This document shows positions 1-7,632 of a stretch of DNA of 39,236 bases, in pieces. A model generated the notes under the pieces. That model did no database searches. It had not been told where the DNA came from and saw only the letters and a program-made list of their open reading frames with translations. The stretch is from positions 1 through 39,236 of the forward strand of contig CAYNGD010000016.1 of assembly GCA_964396965.1 (NCBI GenBank), given 5' to 3'. The stretch's first letter is position 1; each line of letters starts with the position of its first letter. Both the position numbers and the translations under genes were made by a program. The stretch comes from JABMRW01 sp964396965 (GTDB lineage: Bacteria; Chloroflexota; Dehalococcoidia; Dehalococcoidales; BS750m-G39).

Positions 1-13
1 TTTCGACCGTCAT
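1..13 (-). CDS. Possible start of a specificity-subunit gene (partial)
   Basis: An ATG on the minus strand lies 7 bases after the methylase stop codon and opens a reading frame (Met-Thr-Val-Glu) that runs off the left edge. A purine-rich AAGGTGA sits just before it. The preceding methylase ends in a segment resembling the junction that usually precedes a target-recognition domain, so an HsdS-type specificity subunit is the natural expectation. Only four codons are visible, so this is inferred from position. Confidence 0.3.
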
Positions 14-20
14 TTCACCT

Positions 21-2108
21 TCAGGGGTGGGTGCTTTTTATCCTAGCATTTACAGCAAACATATTATCACGTATTTGCTTTAGCTCAGGTGCATAATAGA
101 AAGCATCCAAGCGTGCTTTGCTGAGTTCCTCCGGGGAAATCTGAAATACTTGCAAGGGACAACTTAATGGTTCATCGGGGTTTTGATTGTTCTTAATTAA
201 AGTGTCCAATTCTCCGGTACTTTTCCATTTGTTGAAAAGGGGTACAACCTCTGGCAAATTATTCAGCGCAGGAGTATCTCTGGAATGGTCATCATGCCCG
301 ATGTTATGTGTTATTACCATAAATATACTGCCCTGTTGCTCGCCTGTGGCCTTTCTTCTTAGATGTAATATTGAAGTCTTTATATTCGCATCAGCCCTGA
401 AAAATGCATTAAACGGCAAAGATATTACCTGAATAATAATAAAATTATTGAGTATGAAATCCCTATATTTTTGAGCTTGGTCACCATTCAGAACCGTATC
501 ATCAATTATCGTCAGCAATTCGCCTGTTTCTGGTTTAAGCAAGTCTTTATATCTCTCAATGAATAATACGTTTGACCTTTGGGACTCTGACAATCCCCCG
601 GACTTATTTCTTGCCAATTCGTATTGTTCTAGAATCACCTTATCGTCTTTGTCATTTTTTTTGTAGTTAATACTGAATGGGGGGTTTGTCAAGATAACAT
701 CAAATTTCAAGTTATCTTCTTCAAGGTATTTTTTAAGTTCTATTATTCCCTCACGTTCCTCATAAGTCATACCGGGGTCAATCGGCAAATGTTTATTCAA
801 GCTATTTGCCTTGAATATCTTGCTTCCACCATCACCGTGGAGATACATGTTGAGCCGACTGATCCGTGATATTTTGTTGTTGTCATCAACGCCGAATAGA
901 TGATTTTTCTGTATTTCCTCTAGGTATAATATTTTCTGCTTATCTGTTAATTGTGTCATGCTATTTACTTTTTTGGTTAATTCAGCCATTGCGTCAATTA
1001 AGAATCCACCACTGCCACAACACGCATCAAGTATATAGGATATGTTTTCTGATAAATTCTTTTTATCATCGTGTACCAATTTAATCGAAGCAACTTGTAC
1101 CATATAATGCACAATACCCCTTGGAGTAAAGAACTGCCCCAAGTCCTTACCACGGACAGTCGCATTCAAAAACGTCTCAAACATTCTCCCATTAAGGTCT
1201 TCATCTATACCATATAGGTCAAAGTTCTGTAGGGTCTTTACTATCTCGTAGATCGTTGTTGCTTTCAGCGTTAATCGTTCATCCTTTTCGAATATTCGTT
1301 TCTTCTTCTTCTGTATTATCTGCTTTTCTAGCTCTTCTTGAACTTGCCTAAAGAGAATTGAGTCAATAGGATTAGGCTCAACGTTAGTTTGGCTATCTAT
1401 CCATTGAGTAGAAAATATAAAATCTCCAACCGTTGGCTTTTTGCCAGACTCGATAAGATTGTGGATTTTATTGTCCTCACGAATTTTAATAAACATGAGT
1501 TTCGCAAACTCATAAAAAGCATCGGACGGGCTTAAGGTTTCCTTTTTCCTGATTAAATTATGGAGGTCATTGAATGTCCTTATTAATAATGACAGTTCAG
1601 GACGTTCAAAAGGAAAAACATCTTTAGTGACATTAATCTGTTTGAATGTTAGGTAAGATAGATTAGCACGCAACTCAAGGAATTTCTCGTTCTGTTCCTG
1701 GAAATCGTCAAATTTCATGTAGAATATAGGGTTTTCACTATCCCAAGGCCATACAATGAAGATATACCCATTGGTAACAATGTTATAACGCACAGGGTTT
1801 TTATCGGGATATTTTTGATTCAACAAAAGGGCATAAGCTGATACTTGATAATGGTATGCCTCGGGGTCTTCGCTAGGAGACTTTGCATCAATTACGATAA
1901 TAGGCTCTCCGCTAGAACTTTTAAGCACATAATCCGGTTTGTAATTTTCCTTTTTGCTCCCCTTGCCGATTACTATCTGGTCAATAGAGTCTTTCCTTAA
2001 TATTTTGTCATCAGGATAATCAAGCGATTTTAACAGCTTTTCTACAAATAAGGCTTCTACGTCAGCTTCGTTACTTAAATCATTTTCATTACAAAATAGG
2101 TTTTTCAT
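21..2108 (-). CDS. Type I-like restriction-modification protein: HsdR-N nuclease fused to N6-adenine DNA methylase
   Basis: Two functional parts are visible in 695 aa. The N-terminal part resembles the type I HsdR nuclease region: Pro-Asp at 58-59, Asp-Ala-Lys at 74-76, then a Gln-x3-Tyr (88-92), a PD-(D/E)xK layout. The second part is an HsdM-like methylase with SAM motif I DACCGSGG (361-368) and catalytic NPPF (475-478). The protein ends near residue 695 with a segment like the lead-in to a recognition domain, but no recognition domain follows in this frame. It probably modifies, and perhaps cuts, foreign DNA with a separate specificity subunit. The start at 2108 is chosen because GAGGGGG precedes it at good spacing; an upstream in-frame ATG at 2189 would add 27 residues but lies inside the preceding HTH gene. 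It overlaps that gene by 20 bases, so the two are probably co-transcribed. The region is visibly more AT-rich than the division operon, which suggests transfer. Confidence 0.85.
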   Translation of the reverse strand: MKNLFCNENDLSNEADVEALFVEKLLKSLDYPDDKILRKDSIDQIVIGKGSKKENYKPDYVLKSSSGEPIIVIDAKSPSEDPEAYHYQVSAYALLLNQKYPDKNPVRYNIVTNGYIFIVWPWDSENPIFYMKFDDFQEQNEKFLELRANLSYLTFKQINVTKDVFPFERPELSLLIRTFNDLHNLIRKKETLSPSDAFYEFAKLMFIKIREDNKIHNLIESGKKPTVGDFIFSTQWIDSQTNVEPNPIDSILFRQVQEELEKQIIQKKKKRIFEKDERLTLKATTIYEIVKTLQNFDLYGIDEDLNGRMFETFLNATVRGKDLGQFFTPRGIVHYMVQVASIKLVHDDKKNLSENISYILDACCGSGGFLIDAMAELTKKVNSMTQLTDKQKILYLEEIQKNHLFGVDDNNKISRISRLNMYLHGDGGSKIFKANSLNKHLPIDPGMTYEEREGIIELKKYLEEDNLKFDVILTNPPFSINYKKNDKDDKVILEQYELARNKSGGLSESQRSNVLFIERYKDLLKPETGELLTIIDDTVLNGDQAQKYRDFILNNFIIIQVISLPFNAFFRADANIKTSILHLRRKATGEQQGSIFMVITHNIGHDDHSRDTPALNNLPEVVPLFNKWKSTGELDTLIKNNQNPDEPLSCPLQVFQISPEELSKARLDAFYYAPELKQIRDNMFAVNARIKSTHP

Positions 2109-2367
2109 GTCTTTCCCCCTCACCAGACGTAGATTTTCTGCTGCCCTTTGCATACCTGCGTTTTTTGGGTATGCGTTTTCTTTTTTCAAGCCGCCCTAGC
2201 ATCACTAATACTGCCTTTTCATTCGCTGGATTTCTTTGTCCAGCTTTCCACTTCTCAAGAGTATTTACCTTCTGCTCTATTTCATCCGCCAGGGCAGCTA
2301 ACGTCCAGCCTTTCTCCTGAAGAACAGCTAGCCTAATCTGGACGGGATTCTTTTTTTCTTCGCTCAT
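2089..2367 (-). CDS. Small HTH DNA-binding protein, likely controller of the adjacent R-M gene
   Basis: This 92-aa basic protein has a helix-turn-helix-like region at about residues 20-60 (segments ALADEI and TLEKWKAGQRNP are typical of XRE/Cro-like folds) and a lysine/arginine-rich tail. It overlaps the start of the methylase gene by 20 bases, the usual arrangement of a control protein ahead of a restriction-modification gene. Its promoter at 2412-2441 carries a perfect 15-bp inverted repeat exactly between -35 and -10, which suggests autoregulation. The frame stays open far upstream, antisense to the transposase, but the ATG at 2367 is preferred because it lies just downstream of that promoter and the antisense part looks like no protein. 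A control-protein role is inferred; the HTH assignment is moderately secure. Confidence 0.75.
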   Translation of the reverse strand: MSEEKKNPVQIRLAVLQEKGWTLAALADEIEQKVNTLEKWKAGQRNPANEKAVLVMLGRLEKRKRIPKKRRYAKGSRKSTSGEGERHEKPIL

Positions 2368-2411
2368 TCTTACTGCCAGATTATAACATAATATACCGTC
2401 CCTAATTAAAC

Positions 2412-2441
2412 ATAATACCATAAATTTTATGGAATTGTCAA
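2412..2441 (-). promoter_or_regulatory. R-M operon promoter with an operator-like palindrome in the spacer
   Basis: On the minus strand TTGACA (2436-2441) is followed after 18 bases by TATTAT (2412-2417). The spacer contains CCATAAATTTTATGG (2418-2432), a perfect 7+1+7 inverted repeat filling the space next to the -10. A repressor bound there would block polymerase, and the HTH protein encoded immediately downstream is the obvious candidate. The predicted start is about 38 bases ahead of that gene's ATG. Confidence 0.7.
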
Positions 2442-2495
2442 TATATATTATGTGATTATTTATGAAAATATTTGCAAAAATAACGCTAAAAGGTA

Positions 2496-2525
2496 TTGAC
2501 AAATGCATACTATGTATGGTAATAT
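2496..2525 (+). promoter_or_regulatory. Transposase promoter
   Basis: TTGACA (2496-2501), an 18-base spacer and TAATAT (2520-2525) precede the transposase. Its ribosome-binding site GTGAGG (2543-2548) is 8 bases before the ATG. The -35 hexamer is consensus and the -10 matches at four of six positions. Confidence 0.5.
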
Positions 2526-2556
2526 AGGTATGTAATAAAGAAGTGAGGTTATTGAG

Positions 2557-3810
2557 ATGGACGCTAGAGAAGAAAGAGGACTGGTAATAGCAGCGACAAG
2601 CAAGATTGAGAAAAACAGACTGGGCTGGAAAGTCCCCTCCCAGTCCGGTAACGGTAGCTATTTCGTATGTCTTGACCACGGTGAGCCGTTTTGCACCTGC
2701 CCCGACTTTGAGGCTCGCCACCTGCCTTGCAAGCACATGCACGCTGTTGAATATGTTATACAGAGGGAAACAAAGCCGGATGGCACTACCACCTACACCC
2801 AGTCCGTAAAAATGACCTGCACTCAGGAGTGGACGGCCTACAATGAAGCTCAAACCCACGAACAGGAGCATTTTGTGGCCTTGCTCCGTGACCTGTGTAA
2901 TGGCATTGAGCAGCCGGAATACAGGTTTGGCCGTCCCCGTCTGCCGTTGGCCGATGTCGTTTTCGGGCTGGTGTTCAAGTCCTACAGCACTATGTCCGGC
3001 AGGAGATTTACCAGCCAGTTGAAGGAGGCTCAGGAAAGCGGGCTGATTAGCAAAGCCGCCCACTATAACAGCGCATTCCGCTATCTTGAGAATCCCGAAT
3101 TGACGCCTTTGCTTAAGAGCCTCATTGAGCAGAGCGCCAGCCCATTGAGGGCGGTTGAAACGGACTTTGCCGTTGATTCCTCCGGCTTCGCCACCACAAC
3201 ATATGCCAGATGGTATGACCACAAATACGGCAACCGCAGCAAGCAAACATTCATTAAGACCCATGTCATGTGCGGGGTTAAGACCCATATCGTTACCAGC
3301 GTTGAAGCTGCTGCAAATGAAACCGCCGATTCCCCCCAGCTTATACCACTGATGAATAAGACTGCCGAGACATTTGAAATCAATGAGGTATCGGCGGACA
3401 AAGCCTATTCCAGCCGCCGCAACCTCCACGCAATCCAAGCCATAGGCGGCACGCCTTATATCCCGTTTAAAGGTAATGCTAGGGGGATGGGGAGTCATAC
3501 AACTGGATATGACAGCCTGTGGCACAGGATGTGGCACTTCTATAACTTCAATCGGGAACAGTTTTTGGCTCATTACCACAAGAGGTCTAATGTTGAAAGC
3601 ACCTTCTCTATGATAAAGGCCAAGTTCGGGGGTAGGGTTCGGGCTAAGTCCCCCGTTGCCCAGGTCAATGAAGTTCTTTGTAAAGTGCTCTGCCATAATA
3701 TTTGCGTCCTTATCCAGTCAATGTACGAGCTGGGGATTGAGCCGATTTTTCAGACTTTTGAGGCAAAAGAGCCAGTTGCCCCAAAAGTCCTTGAAAATCC
3801 TGAGTTTTAG
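2557..3810 (+). CDS. DDE transposase with N-terminal SWIM zinc motif
   Basis: This 417-aa protein has two recognisable parts. Residues 46-60 hold Cys-x-Cys-x9-Cys-x-His (C46, C48, C58, H60), which matches the SWIM zinc-finger pattern associated with DNA or protein binding. The C-terminal half is an IS4/IS5-like transposase core with acidic residues in the expected contexts: D207 in DSSGF, D281 in ADKAYSS and E347 in NVESTFS. All three are present and the frame is open from a good ribosome-binding site to the stop, so the enzyme may be active. It is divergent from the R-M operon. The fusion is less usual than a bare DDE core; the zinc motif may contribute to end recognition (inference). Confidence 0.9.
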   Translation: MDAREERGLVIAATSKIEKNRLGWKVPSQSGNGSYFVCLDHGEPFCTCPDFEARHLPCKHMHAVEYVIQRETKPDGTTTYTQSVKMTCTQEWTAYNEAQTHEQEHFVALLRDLCNGIEQPEYRFGRPRLPLADVVFGLVFKSYSTMSGRRFTSQLKEAQESGLISKAAHYNSAFRYLENPELTPLLKSLIEQSASPLRAVETDFAVDSSGFATTTYARWYDHKYGNRSKQTFIKTHVMCGVKTHIVTSVEAAANETADSPQLIPLMNKTAETFEINEVSADKAYSSRRNLHAIQAIGGTPYIPFKGNARGMGSHTTGYDSLWHRMWHFYNFNREQFLAHYHKRSNVESTFSMIKAKFGGRVRAKSPVAQVNEVLCKVLCHNICVLIQSMYELGIEPIFQTFEAKEPVAPKVLENPEF

Positions 3811-3865
3811 GGCAAAGCCGTTTGTCAAGGTTTTTAACCCCTCATTTTGGCCAAAAATTGGCCAT

Positions 3866-3911
3866 AAAAAAGGAAACCAAAAGGCTGCAGCGCGTAGAAC
3901 ACCACAGCCTT
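3866..3911 (-). terminator. Rho-independent terminator of the ftsA-ftsZ operon
   Basis: In the minus-strand transcript AAGGCUG (3911-3905) pairs perfectly with CAGCCUU (3887-3881). The intervening bases extend the stem by six more pairs, UGGUGU against GCGCUG, using four G-U wobbles, leaving a 5-base loop. A T-rich run (TTGGTTTCC then TTTTTT) follows at 3880-3866. The wobble extension exists only in minus-strand RNA, matching the direction of ftsZ, which ends 54 bases upstream. Confidence 0.65.
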
Positions 3912-3964
3912 AGAATTCGGTCTCCGTCTGGTATTAGTCTATTATTAAATTAAAGGCCCCTATT

Positions 3965-5089
3965 TTAGGGCACCCCGGGTCGGCTCTTAATCAGCTTGGT
4001 CGATTGTGTTACCGTCTGGCGCCGGTGGCTGAACATCGGGCGGCGCAGGAAGGCCGGCATATCCAGCTCCTCCTCGCTCTTCAACCCCTTGAGCAGTTCG
4101 GTGAACTCGTCTTCACGGCTGACTCCGGCCATCCCCAGCTTGGAAGCAAAGCCGGTGGCGATCAGGGTGATTCTCATCTCGTCGCCCATGCTGGGGTCCT
4201 GGACCACGCCGAAGATGATGTTGGCCGATGGGTCCACCGCCTCCTTGATGACGTCGGCGGCCTCGTTGACCTCGAACAGGGTAAGGCCGGGGCCGCCGGC
4301 AACGTTAAACAGCACCCCCTTGGCTCCGTTGATGGAGACATCCAGCAGCGGGCTGGCCAGCGCTTCCTTGGCGGCGTCAGCCGCCCGGTTCTTGCTGGCG
4401 CCGTAGCCGATGGACATCCAGGCGGGACCGGCGTCCTTCATCACCGTCTTGACATCGGCAAAGTCAAGGTTGATCATCCCGGGTACGGTGATAACCTCGG
4501 CTATCGCCTGGACGCCGTGGCGGAGCACATCGTCGGCCATCTTGAAGGCGCTATCCACCCCCGTCTTCTGGTCGCAGAGGTCGAGCAGTTTATCGTTGGG
4601 GATGATAATCAGGGTATCGACCTTGCCCAGCAGGCGGACGATGCCCTCATCGGCCACCTCGTTGCGGTGGACGCCCTCAAAGGTGAAGGGCTTGGTGACC
4701 ACGGCAATGGTCAGCGCCCCCGTCTGCTTGCTGACCTCGGCCACCACCGGTGCCGCTCCGGTGCCGGTGCCACCACCCATGCCGCAGGTGATGAACACCA
4801 TATCGGCGCCGGTCAGGAGCTCCTTTATATCGTCCCGGTTCTCCTCGGCGGCCTTCTGACCCTGGTTATGGTCACCGCCCACGCCCAGCCCCCGGGTGAG
4901 CTTCTCGCCGAGCTGGACGCGGATAGGGGCTTCGGTTAGGGATAGAGCCTGGGCATCGGTGTTCATGCCGATGAACTCCACCCCCCGAATTTGCTCCCTG
5001 ACCATGCGGGTTATGGCGTTGCAACCGCCGCCACCAAGGCCGATAACCTTGATCCGGGCCGGGCTGGCATTAAAAGATGCTTTTGCCAT
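3965..5089 (-). CDS. ftsZ: Cell division protein FtsZ
   Basis: FtsZ is the tubulin-like GTPase that assembles the cytoplasmic division ring. The 374-aa protein shows the early glycine-rich nucleotide-binding segment (GLGGGGCNA, 18-26), the tubulin signature GGGTGTG at 105-111, and the catalytic T7-type region around NLDFADVKTVM. The C-terminal linker is short and ends with PAFLRRP inside a typical FtsA-binding peptide, followed by about 25 more residues. The start is set by a very strong GGAGGAGGAG directly upstream. It lies 42 bases after ftsA in the same direction, and the hairpin after it ends the operon. The organism retains FtsZ-based division although the usual murein genes are absent from the cluster. 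Confidence 0.97.
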   Translation of the reverse strand: MAKASFNASPARIKVIGLGGGGCNAITRMVREQIRGVEFIGMNTDAQALSLTEAPIRVQLGEKLTRGLGVGGDHNQGQKAAEENRDDIKELLTGADMVFITCGMGGGTGTGAAPVVAEVSKQTGALTIAVVTKPFTFEGVHRNEVADEGIVRLLGKVDTLIIIPNDKLLDLCDQKTGVDSAFKMADDVLRHGVQAIAEVITVPGMINLDFADVKTVMKDAGPAWMSIGYGASKNRAADAAKEALASPLLDVSINGAKGVLFNVAGGPGLTLFEVNEAADVIKEAVDPSANIIFGVVQDPSMGDEMRITLIATGFASKLGMAGVSREDEFTELLKGLKSEEELDMPAFLRRPMFSHRRQTVTQSTKLIKSRPGVP

Positions 5090-5131
5090 CTCTCCTCCTC
5101 CTTTTTACCTTTTATTCACCAGTAATTACAC

Positions 5132-6355
5132 CTAGCGGAACAGACCGAAAAACCGGGAGAACATGTGCCGCAGACCGGAGCCGAAGCCGCCGCCCTGCCA
5201 GGTCCGCTTGCCCCGGTATTTGGCTCCCCAGAGCAGCAGGCCGACGCTGGTGGCGTAGGCCGGGTCCTGGAGAACATCGGAAATGCCGTATATATTCATG
5301 GGAAGCCCCACCCTTACCGGCAGCTGCAGGGTATTGCGCCCCAGCGCTTCTATGCCGGCCAGGTTGGAGCTACCGCCGGTGAGTACCAGACCGTCAGGGA
5401 CCAGTGCTTCATATTCCGAGTTCGGCATCTCGAGGACAATTAGTCTCAGGACTTCTTCTACCCTGGCCCGGATGATGTCGCAAAGGTCCTGGTGAGAGAC
5501 GCCATGCCCGTTGGTAAGCAGGGCGTCCTTGGTGACGTTGGTCGATTTTCCTTCGTAGACCGGGGTAACGCTGCCGTACTTCTTCTTCATCTCCTCGGCC
5601 ACGTCGAAGGGCAGCCCCAGACCGATGGCGATATCCCTGGTTATCTGGTAGCCGGCTACTGGCAGAATGGCGGTGTGCCAGATGCTCCCCTCACGGAAGA
5701 TGGCGATATCGGTGGTGCCGCCGCCAATATCAGCCAGAACCACGCCGACCTGCTTCTCGTCCTCGGTCAGTACCGCCTCACTGCTGGCCAGTGGCTCGAG
5801 TACCAGGTCATCAATGTCCAGGCCGATGCTGCGGATACACTTTATCAGGTTCTGGACCGAGGTCACCGCGGCGGTGATGATGTGCGCCTCAACATCGAGC
5901 CTGAAACCGTGCATCCCTATCGGGTTCTTGACCCCGGCCTGGCCGTCAACGGCGTAGCCGCGGGGAATGACGTGGAGTAGCTTGCGGTCGTTGGCCAGCT
6001 TGACCCCCCGGGCGCTGGAGAGGACCCGTTTCAGGTCGTCAGGCCGCACCAGGCGGTCGTTGCGGGTGATGGCGACCACCGCCCGGTTGTTGAGCGAGGT
6101 AACGTGCCGGCCGGTGACGCCGACGTAGGCCGATTCCACCTTATGCCCGCTGGTATGCTCCGCTTTCTTCACTGACTCCCGGATTGATTCCCTGGCCTCG
6201 TTGATGTTGACCACCAGCCCCTTGTGCAGGCCCTCCGACGGCGCGATACCTACCCCTAAAATTCGGATGCCGCCGGCTTCGTCAACATCGGCCACGATGG
6301 TGCAGATCTTGGTAGTGCCAACATCAATTGCAGATATAATATTTCGTTTGCTCAT
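5132..6355 (-). CDS. ftsA: Cell division protein FtsA
   Basis: FtsA is the actin-like ATPase that tethers FtsZ to the membrane. The 407-aa protein has phosphate-1 motif DVGTTK (11-16), phosphate-2 motif DIGGGTTD (209-216) and an adenosine-motif LTGGSSNLAG near residue 325. The last residues, around HMFSRFFGLFR, form an amphipathic basic/aromatic helix like the FtsA membrane-targeting sequence, preceded by a glycine-rich linker. ATG at 6355 is preferred; a GTG one codon earlier is also possible but sits too close to the GGAGGGG ribosome-binding site. It is upstream of ftsZ in the same operon, as in most bacteria. Confidence 0.96.
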   Translation of the reverse strand: MSKRNIISAIDVGTTKICTIVADVDEAGGIRILGVGIAPSEGLHKGLVVNINEARESIRESVKKAEHTSGHKVESAYVGVTGRHVTSLNNRAVVAITRNDRLVRPDDLKRVLSSARGVKLANDRKLLHVIPRGYAVDGQAGVKNPIGMHGFRLDVEAHIITAAVTSVQNLIKCIRSIGLDIDDLVLEPLASSEAVLTEDEKQVGVVLADIGGGTTDIAIFREGSIWHTAILPVAGYQITRDIAIGLGLPFDVAEEMKKKYGSVTPVYEGKSTNVTKDALLTNGHGVSHQDLCDIIRARVEEVLRLIVLEMPNSEYEALVPDGLVLTGGSSNLAGIEALGRNTLQLPVRVGLPMNIYGISDVLQDPAYATSVGLLLWGAKYRGKRTWQGGGFGSGLRHMFSRFFGLFR

Positions 6356-6500
6356 CACCCCTCCTTAATTAACCAGATTGCGGACCCTGTTCTCTTGGTG
6401 TTCATCTCACATATTCAAGCCTCCCCCCGGTGGCTTTTCCCCTTTGGGGCAGAGCGGCGGGCTGGGCCACCTTTACCGGTATTTCTGTTCCGCTTTGAGT

Positions 6501-6716
6501 TCAATCCTTGGCTTCCCGGTAGCGTACGTTCCATTTGCCGCAAAGGGCGTTGACGAAGGCCCTGGTCTCTTCGCTGGGGGCTCGGTGCAGTTCCGCCAGG
6601 AAACCGTGCAGCAGTTCGCCCCCGCTCATCCCCGGGTTGGGTTCGTCGGGACCGGGCAGGTTCACGTAGACTATCTCGGTCATCATCTTCTGGTACTCAA
6701 TCGATGGTTTACTCAC
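6501..6716 (-). CDS. Small conserved-looking protein between rsmH and ftsA
   Basis: This is a 71-aa protein of unknown function starting with GTG, preceded by AAGGAGG at a 6-base spacing and overlapping the end of rsmH by 8 bases, so it is very probably translated. It is soluble-looking, with no membrane segment, is rich in Pro/Gly/Glu in the first half (PGPDEPNPGMSGGE), and has a helical second half ending KWNVRYREAKD. In a standard division cluster this slot holds ftsL and ftsI. The lack of a transmembrane helix rules out an ordinary FtsL. A role in division or rRNA methylation would be a guess from position. Confidence 0.75.
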   Translation of the reverse strand: MSKPSIEYQKMMTEIVYVNLPGPDEPNPGMSGGELLHGFLAELHRAPSEETRAFVNALCGKWNVRYREAKD

Positions 6717-7632
6717 TGCTCGCCTCCTTGGGCATAGTAATACGCTCAGCCGCTCTCAGCTTGGCGCTGCGGCTGCGGGGGTTAAACTGGACCTCAGCGG
6801 GAGAAGGGGTGATAACCTTTTTGTTGACCAGCCTCAAGCTGGGCTCTTCTCCGCCGGCCCCTTCATGCATAAACTGCTTGGCAATGCGGTCCTCCAGGGA
6901 GTGGTAGCTTATAACCACCAGCCTGCCTCCTAGGCCGAGGAGGCCTAATGCCTGTCCCAGCGCCGACTGCAGGTGCTCCATCTCCTGGTTGACGGCTATC
7001 CTAAGCGCCAAAAAGGTTCTGGTGGCGGGGTGAATCCGCCCCCTCCGCCCGCCGGTAGCCTGCTCCACTGCCTCGGCCAGCTCGAAGGTGGTCTTTATCG
7101 GGCGCTGCCTGACGATATTGCGGGCTATAATGGTGCCGCGGCTCTCCTCACCGTAGGTCTTTAACAACTGGGCCAGTTTCGCCTCGGGCAGGGTGTTGAC
7201 GATGTCGGCGGCGGTGACCGGCTGGTGGGGGTTCAGGCGCATGTCCAGCGGGGCGTCGTGGCGGAAGCTGAACCCGCGGCCGTCGCCGTTAAGCTGGGCC
7301 GAGGAAAGCCCCAGGTCGAAGAGGATGCCGTGCACCGGGTAGAACTTATGCTCGGTGCAGATGGACCTTAAATTAACGAAATTCTGATTGACCAGCAGGA
7401 TTGAGCTAGTGTAGGCGGCCAGCCTTTCCCGGGCCAGCCTTATCGCCTCAGGGTCGGCGTCGATGCCGAGCAGCTGCCCGCCGGGCAGGCTGTGTTCCAG
7501 AATGGCGGCGGCATGGCCGCCTCCATCCAGGGTACAGTCAACATAGCGGCCGCCGGGCTGGATCGCAAGCGCCTCGATGGTTTCCTCCAGCAGCACCGGG
7601 GTGTGGCCGAGAGCCGACATGGTCAGGTTCAT
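6709..7632 (-). CDS. rsmH: 16S rRNA (cytosine-1402-N4)-methyltransferase RsmH (MraW)
   Basis: RsmH uses SAM to methylate N4 of C1402 in the 16S rRNA P-site. The 307-aa length is typical. Family motifs include HTPVLLEE near the N-terminus, the SAM-binding DCTLDGGGHAAAIL, GIDADPEA, LFDLGLSSAQL and the late VISYHSLEDRIAK. Its ATG overlaps the mraZ stop as ATGA, and GAGGAG lies upstream, so translation is probably coupled. It is the second gene of the mraZ operon. Confidence 0.96.
   Translation of the reverse strand: MNLTMSALGHTPVLLEETIEALAIQPGGRYVDCTLDGGGHAAAILEHSLPGGQLLGIDADPEAIRLARERLAAYTSSILLVNQNFVNLRSICTEHKFYPVHGILFDLGLSSAQLNGDGRGFSFRHDAPLDMRLNPHQPVTAADIVNTLPEAKLAQLLKTYGEESRGTIIARNIVRQRPIKTTFELAEAVEQATGGRRGRIHPATRTFLALRIAVNQEMEHLQSALGQALGLLGLGGRLVVISYHSLEDRIAKQFMHEGAGGEEPSLRLVNKKVITPSPAEVQFNPRSRSAKLRAAERITMPKEASSE

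Larger units (their letters stand above)
2496..3830 (+). mobile_element. Insertion sequence with an IS4/IS5-superfamily-like DDE transposase; ends uncertain
   Basis: A single transposase gene with short flanks lies between the R-M locus and the ftsZ terminator. The only terminal inverted-repeat candidate is short: TTGACAAA at 2496-2503 against its reverse complement TTTGTCAA at 3821-3828. No clear target duplication is visible, so the boundaries are approximate and could extend somewhat on either side. Finding other copies would settle the ends. Confidence 0.55.

Noticed and set aside
2368..3696. Long minus-strand open frame extending the small HTH protein upstream
   Set aside because: It is antisense to an intact transposase, has no protein-like pattern, and the HTH gene has its own promoter and ATG at 2367.
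3848..3864. Perfect palindrome TGGCCAA-AAA-TTGGCCA
   Set aside because: It could form a 7-bp hairpin, but no T run follows on either strand; the better terminator is the neighbouring hairpin at 3881-3911.
4004..4939. Long plus-strand frame inside ftsZ
   Set aside because: It is the reverse-strand shadow of a high-GC gene; ftsZ is certain and this frame has no start signal or family motif.
6356..6407. 16-codon frame ending at the ftsA start
   Set aside because: Its stop overlaps the ftsA ATG, which could mean coupling, but there is no clear ribosome-binding site and the peptide is unremarkable.
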